64,000 nucleotides of DNA. Origin: Echiichthys vipera (lineage: Eukaryota > Chordata > Actinopteri > Perciformes > Trachinidae). Location of the stretch: positions 5,132,226-5,196,225 of the forward strand of contig OY829661.1 in the NCBI GenBank assembly GCA_963691815.1, given 5' to 3'. How positions within the stretch are numbered: position 1 is the stretch's first letter; each line of letters starts with the position of its first letter. Below the pieces are notes generated by a model that did not search any database, had not been told where the DNA came from, and saw only the letters and a program-made list of their open reading frames with translations. Position numbers and translations under genes: made by a program. Below, in pieces: positions 56,810 through 64,000 of this stretch.

Positions 56810-57192
56810 CTCTCCCTAATGGGAGTTGGTGGAGTTCCCTCGCCATCACAGTGAACAACCCCCACTGAAGAAGAGCTTTTTTGATGAGAGATCTGTTTTA
56901 CACATAGAGCCTGTGAATGTTCTCATTTGTCCAGGTCATCAATATCCCCAAAAAAATTTCAGTCAAAAGCAACTGGACTTGGTTGTTTGTCTGGGAAGAC
57001 GTTTCACCTCTCATCCAAGAGGCTTCAAGAGGTGTTGTGCGTTTTATACAATTGTTATAATATTAATTTGTGTTTACGTTTATCATGTACTAGACAATAT
57101 CAGCTCAACAAAATCGGCAGTCTGTATCGGTACCGGCTAAGGCAGATGAAAAAAAAAATCGGCTCTAAAAAATCCATATCGGTCGATCCCTA
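56430..57192. mobile_element. hAT-like element with CCGATA ends, composite
   Basis: TAGTGATAGGCCGATAC at the left and TATCGGTCGATCCCTA at the right are inverted relatives. Flanks CACCTCAG and CAACTCAC agree at six of eight bases. The interior holds a (TG)n tract and GGAAGACGTTTCACCTCTCA, a piece of another teleost repeat. Confidence 0.65.
56752..56808 (+). repeat. (TG)n microsatellite
   Basis: 57 bases of TG inside the hAT-like element. Confidence 0.95.
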
Positions 57193-57682
57193 CAACTCAC
57201 ATTCAAATCAAGTCAGAGAACTACTACAAAATAAAAGCATACAGTCATTTGGATGCTAGGGTTGACAATCACACAGTGTTCTTAAGCTAACTACCAGTTG
57301 GCTGAATAGGATCAGAGTCAGAGTGTCAGATGACTGTGGCTGTCAGTATCGAGCTCCTGTTAGCTCGGTTAGTTGGCTTTAGCCTAACATTGGCTACGTT
57401 AGCAAGCTAAACAAGAGCCAAAACACAAAGCAAACAACACAGTAAAAGGCCCACGTTAACATTCATTCAGAAAATAGCATGTGCTTCACTTAACGGTATA
57501 GTTCAGTGTAAATACAATGTTTATAAGAGCCGTCACAAACTGCTGCCTTAGCTAACATGTACACAACATCTCAAATGGTGTTAACTTTAACTTTGCAGCA
57601 CTTCCAGGGTAAAACAAGGAGTTTGACTCACAATGTTGGAATTAAACTGGTGAATATCAAAGGGAAATAACGTACTTTTTAC

Positions 57683-57900
57683 TCCGACATGTTTCCCTGT
57701 GAGCGCATCTCGTGTCGGGTCCTCTGTGTGACTGTTGTTCAAAACAAGACATTCAAGACTCCCGGGTAACGCTGATAAACGAACAGTTAACGGCAGCTCA
57801 GTTAGCGTTAGCTGGTCTGGAATCAGCCGGGTTCCGCCCATAGACTGTCTGTGGCTCCGACAGAGACATTATGACCAAACACCATCCAAATATCTGGTGA
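57683..57900 (-). other. probable 5' untranslated exon of the LAS2 orthologue
   Basis: The donor TCGGA/GTAAAAAG ends an exon at 57683 that fits the acceptor one base before the start codon. The upstream limit is uncertain. GC-rich motifs (CCGCCCCCGG at 58020-58029) lie about 150 bases further out. Confidence 0.45.
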
Positions 57901-58126
57901 TTAAAGCTACTTCATCCTCATCAGCGGGGACATACAAGCCTGAATATGTGTTATCCAGCTTTTCAGGCTCTTCAGGAACTTTCAGCTTCAACTTTACACA
58001 GCGGCTGTCTCTGTTCTACCGCCCCCGGAGGACAGGAGGGACTCACCGCCAGACACGACAGGGGGACAGGGAACAGTTCTTTCTGTCAGGATAGATCCAG
58101 CAAGGGGAAATTCAATTTTTTCACTC

Positions 58127-58128
<2 letters not shown>

Positions 58129-58167
<39 letters not shown>
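58129..58167 (+). repeat. (TTA)n microsatellite
   Basis: About 13 TTA units. Confidence 0.95.
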
Positions 58168-58168
<1 letters not shown>

Positions 58169-58345
58169 AGTTACACACACACGGGCCCGAAATACACACA
58201 CATGCACAAACAGGACCTATTCAAATAATGGAGAGGTGTCAGAGGGGGCTGCCAATGGATCGGCGCCACGAGCAGTTGGGGGTTCGGTGCCTTGCTCAAC
58301 AGCACCTCGGCATGCCCAGGAGATGGCCCTCTCTGACCACACACC
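58168..58345 (+). repeat. dispersed repeat (CGGTGCCTTGCTCA family)
   Basis: GGGGGTTCGGTGCCTTGCTC and CACCTCGGCA match 30310-30450, and a weaker relative stands at 59300-59350. Confidence 0.7.
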
Positions 58346-58439
58346 GTTGACCACTGTCTAATTCATATTTTTTAATTGTTTTGCGTCCTTTAATACGAAT
58401 AATAATAATAATACATAATAATAATAATAATTGGTCTAA

Positions 58440-58538
58440 ATAAATAATGAGTGTGGTCTTTACCTACTCTGTAAAGTGTCCTGAGATAACTTTTGTCATG
58501 ATTTGGCACTGTAAATAAAATTGAATTGAATTGAATAA
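58440..58538 (+). mobile_element. retroelement 3' tail (family C)
   Basis: AGTGTGGTCTTTACCTACTC, then GATTTGGCACTGTAAATAAA and TTGAATTGAATTGAA. Same tail as at 28426, 61305 and 63060. Confidence 0.8.
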
Positions 58539-58662
58539 ATAATCCTTTCTTTTTACTCTTTGGTTACATTATTGTGACGGAATTTCGACCACAAGCGGAG
58601 CAGGAAAGGCATCCTTAGTCCTATATTTCATTTTGAGGGGATATGAATAAAATGTTATCTCC

Positions 58663-58713
58663 TGATGATGATGATGATGATGATGATGTTGATGATGATG
58701 ATAATGATGATGA
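58663..58713 (+). repeat. (GAT)n microsatellite
   Basis: About 16 GAT units with GTT, AAT and GAC variants. Confidence 0.93.
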
Positions 58714-59484
58714 CGAACAGGGCATTCATCAGGCTCAGTGGTGTTTTCAAGTACCTCACTCATGTGCAATTGTTTAGGTAGTTGTACTTTACTCAGGTTT
58801 TCCAGTTCATGCTAACTTAAACTTCTACTCTACTATTTTGGGAAACCAGTATTGTACTTTTCACTCCTCCACATTTATCCGACAGTTACTTTTCAAACCA
58901 AGATTGTACCCAAACAAGATGATATAAGCTTATAAAATAAATGGTTCAAGATCTGAAGCTGCATTAATACATGATATTTTCTTATATGTGACTCGAATCA
59001 AAGGATGCACTCTCCCAGATTAGGTACATCATTGGTCTGGTTGTATTATCAGTTTAAATGTACTAAAAGGTATGCAACCTTTAGATGCCATTTTTTTAAA
59101 GAGAGTTTTGGCGAGTGGGCTAAGTATCTGTATTTAAAAAAAATGTTTTAACTGTATTTATTCAGGGGGAGAAACACTGAGAGCAATGCTCTCTTTTTCA
59201 GGAAAACCCTGATCACATTCCCATCCCAGTTCTACATTCACACCTGGAAGCTGCCTAGTACAACCACAGTCTGCTCTGCTGGCCACTGAGCAGCTCCACT
59301 GGAGCGGTTTGGGGGTTATGGGCCTTGCTCATGGGCACCTCAGTGGTGGCATGAGCAGTGGTGTAGTGGAGGGTATACGCAGGTATACGGAGCACCTATC
59401 AGCCAAAAATACATTGGAATATATAGGAGTATAGTAACTTATTTATTCCAAAATAATTGTCAAAAGTTGCGCTGGACATATATT

Positions 59485-59850
59485 TTTGCATGTGGTTAGC
59501 ACTGTCCCTTCACAGCAAGAGGGTTTCTGGTTCGAATCCTAGCTGGGCCCCTTCTTTGTGGAGTTTGCATGTTCTCCCTGTGTCTGCGTGGGTTTTCTCT
59601 GGGTTCTCCTTTTCCTCCCACAGTTCAAAAGACATACACATGTTAAGTTCCTTGATGTTAAATTGCCGGTAGGTGTGAATGGTTGTCTGTCTCTGTTCGT
59701 CTCTATGTGTCCTGTGATAGACTGGCGTCCTGTCCAGGGTGGACCCCGCCTCACGCCCAATGTCAGCTGGGATCGGCTTCAGTCCCCCAACGACCCCGAC
59801 AGGGACAAGAGGCTGAAGATGGATGGAGGAAAGTTTATCATCAAGACATC
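59485..59850 (+). mobile_element. tRNA-like SINE/dispersed repeat with pol III boxes
   Basis: TGGTTAGCACTGTC resembles an A box, and GGTTCGAATCC (59531-59541) is a perfect B box. They are followed by GGAGTTTGCATGTTCTCCCT, GTGATAGACTGGCGTCCTGT and GGATGGA, a layout common in teleost genomes. It is not a functional tRNA gene: no cloverleaf follows. Confidence 0.75.
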
Positions 59851-60940
59851 TACCTAGCAGGTCAAAAGCTTGCTTCTCTATCATCGAACACACCTCCTGG
59901 ATGAGTTGTAGATGTGCTCATGGAGTCATTTTGTTGGTCGGCCACTCCTGGGAAGGTTCACCACTGTTTCATGTTTTCTCTATTTGTGGATAATGGCTTC
60001 ACTGTGGTTCACCGGAGTCCCAAAGCCTCAGAAAACGCTTTGTAACCCTTTCCAGACTGATAGATGTCAATGACTTTGTTAATCACAGTAAATTAATTTA
60101 ACATTTTGCATGAACTCAGGTTATTTTGGTCTGATATCAAAATGTGTTTGATGATCTGAAACATGTAAGTGTGACAAAAAAGCAAGAACAGAAGTAATCT
60201 GTAAGGTGGGCAGCACTGTATGTGAGGCACAGCTATGGTTTGTTTTCTATATGGACGAGTGATTCAGGATTGAAATAACACACTGCTGTCAGATAACTGC
60301 CATTCAACTCAGCTGAGAGGAATGCTGGCCTATCATATATGCAGCTTCATATAGTGTATTAGACACTTTGGTACTTTATTATTTATTTTACCATCGAGCA
60401 CCTCTTTTACATAACTAATTAACTTTAAGGGGCCACTCCAAATAATACCAATGCTGTAGTTTTAAAGTGAGGTCGTTTTGCTCAATACTTTTACTTGAGT
60501 AAAGTTTTGAGTACTCTTATTTGAAGATGAAGGACCTGTTTCCTGTTGATTTTGTGTCAAAATATACAGTATCAAAACTTTCGACTGTCTCTTCCCTATC
60601 ATTTCAGATTCAGAGGAAGGAGCCCCCCAATTCAGTGTCCTGCCCATAGACTGGTGGCTGTCAAAGTTAACGGGATAATAACTAGTTAATGAAAATTCCT
60701 CTCAATGGCAATATTTTTTTTTTTACGGACGCACGATTTACACACACACACACACAATCTGTGGTTATGACCCTTGGCCCGCTCCGTAGTTTGGGAAATC
60801 AGGAAGCGGTGCAGCAGTAACGAGAGAGATTTGGCATTGTGGGTGGTGTGATTCCCCCGCAAGCTGGTCTCTTGTTCCACCTCGGTTTCTTTTCATTTCT
60901 CCCTCTTTTCCACAGAGCCCTGCCATCTGCAAACACTGAT
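59851..60940. other. intergenic, nothing recognised
   Basis: A short (CA)n at 60739-60758 is the only definable repeat here. Confidence 0.4.
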
Positions 60941-61420
60941 CTTCCATTATCCATTGGCATAGTTGCAAATATATCACTCATCATAAAACAGGGCTTGCAA
61001 CACTCCCCCGAGGTGTTCCGTTGTCTTGTTCACTTGACGGTCTAACCCTTCATTAACCTGGATGGATCTTATAGCCCAGTTGGAAACTTTCCCTCTGATT
61101 CCTATTAAGCGTCATTGGCTCATCAACCCATCTCTCGAGGAGCATATGTCTGCATACCTGCACGGTTAGACCCGCACTTTCAGGCCCCTTGGTGTTTTGC
61201 TACAGCGCCCCTTGGTTCCTGCATGTTAAAGGGAAGGTTTTCTTTGCCACTGTACTCTACGGGGGAATTGTTGGCTCTCTGTAAATCTTAAATAAGTCAT
61301 AGAGTGTGGTCTTTACCTACTCTGAAAAGAGTCCTGAGAAAACTTTTTGTTATGATTTGGCACTATAAATAAAATTGAATTGAAAAAAATGAATTGAATT
61401 GAATTGAATTGAATTGAATT
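60941..61420 (+). mobile_element. retroelement 3' region (family C)
   Basis: GGGAAGGTTTTCTTTGCCAC, GGGGGAATTGTTGGCTCTCT and AGTGTGGTCTTTACCTACTC precede a (GAATT)n tail. Parallel to 62830-63168. Confidence 0.7.
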
Positions 61421-61730
61421 GGTTTGCATGCTAATGTTCCATACTCAGAATATTGAGGCCGTGTCTGCAGACCCGGACAAAAAGGTATTGAAAGTTAATC
61501 ACATCGTTGGTTTCATGTCATAAAAGTTTTTGTTAAAAAGTATCTGACAGCATAACAAATGTTTTAGTTATAATACATTTACGATTAGCCCTATGCATGC
61601 CAAATTCAACATAATACTTAGGTTAACCAAGCTCAGCATTTTTCTGCTAGAAGCTCTCTTGGCCGGCATATTTTGTTTTTAATGAAATTGATGCTTTTAA
61701 TACCGTGTACATTCAATTAAACAGAACTCA

Positions 61731-62290
61731 AGCTGTCCGTCCGTACCGTGCCCCGTGCTTTAGGGTACTTGTCCCCCCCTCCAGGCCCGTTTGTACTTAC
61801 ACTACCTGGGCCTTTGCGCGAATGCTTCTTGCTGCCTATACGTCATCATGCCGTTACACGTCACACACATTGATGACATCATCGCGATGCGTCGCTTTGT
61901 TTACAAATCTTTCCATAGACCTCTGAGTTTTTGTGCGTCTTGTCCGACTGTTTTTGAATATTTTCATCGACCAAATCTGCAGTAAACACTCCACCTCCGC
62001 ATCACACCAACGTGAACCTTTCGCCACATGGTCCATCTTTTTTTTTTTTTTTCCTATGTCTGAACAGGCGCACATAAAATTACGTCAGAGCCGCTTTAGG
62101 AATCATGCTTGTGCTCGTACATGTGCGCACACTCGTGCTCGTACATGTGCAAACACGCTCTACAAAAGCCCACCTCTCCAAACAGTCCATGGCCGGCAAG
62201 CGGGCTGCAGCTAGGCGCGGTGCGGTTGCACTCACACTGGTCAAACGAACTACCCGTAAAACCTGTTTGGGCACAGTACGGATGGACAGT
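61731..62290. mobile_element. MITE carrying a Myb/SANT-like gene scrap
   Basis: Ends GTCCGTCCGTACCGTGCCC (61736-61754) and an inverted partner GGGCACAGTACGGATGGAC (62269-62287). Inside, the minus strand reads KGSRWCDAEVECLLQIW, the start of a Myb/SANT-like DNA-binding domain of the type carried by Harbinger transposons, then breaks up. Confidence 0.6.
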
Positions 62291-62304
62291 GTGAGTGCGA
62301 CCTA

Positions 62305-62690
62305 AGAAGCCCATCAACGTTGGCACTGTGCGTGACATTACCAAGTTGGTGCAAGACAAGATGAAAGTGATGAAGCAGGTCCCTGTTTACCTGGACAGTG
62401 AAGAGGGACCCTCTTCGCCCATCTTAAGTCACTCCCAGACAGAACTCAAGCAACAGTGAAATACACTGATGAAGTTCAGTGGATTTGTGAGGTTCTCTTT
62501 CCAGAGGTGAGCACAACCTTATGTGTGCTACAGCATTTTAAAAGCAGGCATGAATGGCAGATATTTGCGGAGTTTGTATTTTTGTATTGATTTTAAATCA
62601 ATTTAATTGCTTAATATTCTTTTTAGGCCATCATATATGGCATCTCGCTGGTCTCTGCTGATGGTGGTGGTGCCTGCTGCCGTGGTCCTG
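62305..62690 (+). pseudogene. broken two-exon gene fragment, gene uncertain
   Basis: The first block reads KPINVGTVRDITKLVQDKMK then VPVYLDSEEGPSSPILSHSQ. After a one-base frame change it continues VKYTDEVQWICEVLFPE, up to a good donor (CCAGAG/GTGAGC at about 62504). A second block starts after TTTTTAG at about 62628 and reads AIIYGISLV in matching phase, then stops at TGA. FPE joined to AIIYGIS reminds me of the C-terminal region of the PWWP3/MUM1 family, but that is only a weak recollection. It retains an intron, so it is not a simple processed copy. Confidence 0.5.
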
Positions 62691-62819
62691 CGTGACGCTT
62701 CCTGCTGCTATTATAATTTATCACCTTAGCTGTGCTTGTTTCTACTATTCTGCTGTATTTACTGCCATAACATATAAGTCATATTCACATTACTATAGTT
62801 ATTATTATAGTTACTGGAA

Positions 62820-63168
62820 GTGTGACTGTCTTTGTGTCCGTCTCTCTGTCTTTGTGTCTGTCTTTGTCTCTCTCTGTCCATCTGTCTGTCTTTTCTCTCT
62901 TTCTCTCTTCTTTTCTTCCACCCCAACCGGTGCAGACAGATGTCCGTCCTCCACAGAGCTGGGTCTGTCTGACGTTCCTGTCTGTTATAGGGAAGGTTTT
63001 CGTTGCCACCGTACTCTACGGGGGAATTGTTGGGTCTATGTAAATCATAAATAAGTCATAGAGTGTGGTCTTTACCTACTCTGTAAAGTGTCCTGAGATA
63101 ACTTTTGTTATGATTTGGCACTGTAAATAAAGTTGAATTGAATTGAATTGAATTGAATTGAATTGAAT
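62820..63168 (+). mobile_element. retroelement 3' region (family C), best copy
   Basis: A pyrimidine-rich run (TCTGTCTTTGTCTC), AACCGGTGCAGACAGATGTC, GGGGGAATTGTTGGGTCTAT and AGTGTGGTCTTTACCTACTC, ending in seven GAATT-type units. Confidence 0.75.
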
Positions 63169-64000
63169 GGCATTTCATGGGGGGAGGCAGAGCAGGTCTC
63201 CCTGGCAGGGCCTGTTGTCCATCAAAGGTGAGGGGAGAGAAGTAGGAATTTATGAGTATATGGATGGTTCTTCTCTTCCTGTATTTATCATTTTGTCTGT
63301 TTTCAGTGATGTGTTTAGACATCTTGATGAGCATTTTGTGTGCTTCTCTTTAAACCTCGGGCCTGCTCTTCAACCTCCATTAGAAGCTAGAACTAAGTTG
63401 CCTAAGAGTCTCAAGCTAGTGTGAGTACACGTGGGAGAGTGAGCATGAGCAGCGGAAGGTGGGCCGAGGCCATGTGCAAACTTCTCAATGAGGGAGAAAG
63501 AGTAGGTGTGCTTCCAGCTCCATCTCTGGAAATCCATGTTAAACAAAATATTAATTATAGCAGAGTAGTTTTTAAATACTTTAACATGGGTCTGGAGCTG
63601 GACTTCAAGGTATACTTTGAGTTTTTTTGCAATGGTGGATCTTCTTTACAGCAGTATTGTGGTATTTCTCTGTGAAATAGGCTAAAGTCAGCCGACTCAC
63701 TCGTAATTCGTTCAACACTTTTAACTGAACTTCCTGCACCATCAAGTTCTTTGATTCCTTTAGGTTATATTAACACTGAGGTGTACTCAGTACAACTCGC
63801 AGCAGCTGAACCTCTGCTCCCCGACTCTTACTACTTTTGGACATTCCAGCATGCCTTGTAATGATTTAGTTAGCCTTTAGAGAATCAACTTTACTCCCCC
63901 CTCAATTCTTTCCACTACCTTAAGCAATCCTGCCTTCGGGTCCTTCCCCTCACTTTCTCTTCCCTCACTCTCCGTTCCACCTCAGCTAGATGCGTCATTT
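63169..64000. other. intergenic, nothing recognised
   Basis: The short open frames here have no recognisable domains or splice context. Confidence 0.4.

Noticed and set aside
59485..59560. Possible tRNA gene from the A- and B-box-like motifs
   Set aside because: No cloverleaf or anticodon arm can be drawn; the boxes belong to a SINE-like repeat that continues for 300 bases.

Overview
The window is vertebrate nuclear DNA, almost certainly from a ray-finned (teleost) fish. Short exons sit in long, repeat-filled introns. The three recognisable genes have clear vertebrate orthologues. The repeats are the usual teleost mix: Tc1-like elements with TA duplications, hAT-type MITEs with 8-bp duplications, L2-like and L1/Tx1-like LINE pieces, very long CA tracts and minisatellites. 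Nothing prokaryotic or viral was seen.

Three protein-coding genes could be assembled exon by exon, with intact reading frames and matching splice phases. (1) wdr91, minus strand, 998-23420: 17 coding exons and 750 codons plus stop, with a probable untranslated first exon near 27989. Its product is an endosomal RAB7 effector that works with WDR81. (2) spag16 (PF20 homologue), plus strand, 29065-38870: only three coding exons, 592 aa, encoding an axonemal central-pair WD40 protein. It is divergent from wdr91, sharing roughly 1 kb of upstream DNA. (3) The orthologue of C18orf54/LAS2 (lung adenoma susceptibility protein 2), minus strand, 44684-56146: 14 coding exons, 564 aa, with an untranslated exon ending at 57683. 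It is convergent with spag16.

Layout: 1-998 is 3' flank. 998-28020 is wdr91; its introns hold a 5.7-kb L2-like LINE with other elements nested inside it (4000-9720), a TAACC-type array (10379-11095), MITEs, a decayed Tc1-like element (23950-25000), a 24-bp minisatellite (25421-26196) and an L1/Tx1 3' remnant (26690-27560). 28020-29065 is the shared upstream region with a fold-back retroelement tail. 29065-38870 is spag16, whose first coding intron carries a 5.2-kb array of 22-bp units. 38871-44683 is repeat-rich intergenic DNA. 44684-57900 is the LAS2 orthologue. 57900-64000 is intergenic, with SINE-like repeats, a Myb/SANT-bearing MITE and a broken two-exon gene fragment.

The most interesting signals are these. 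wdr91 has a textbook AT-AC (U12-type) intron. spag16 has two adjacent RFX X-box plus FOX-motif modules at its 5' end, the second overlapping the upstream start of its reading frame. spag16 also shows extreme intron loss. The giant spag16 intronic array has a higher-order period. Several repeats have landed within a few bases of splice sites: an L2 tail at wdr91 exon 12, (TG)n at exon 15, and a 22-base homopolymer at LAS2 exon 8. No wholly new gene system was found. All homology statements rest on recognition of the protein families from memory; no searches were run.
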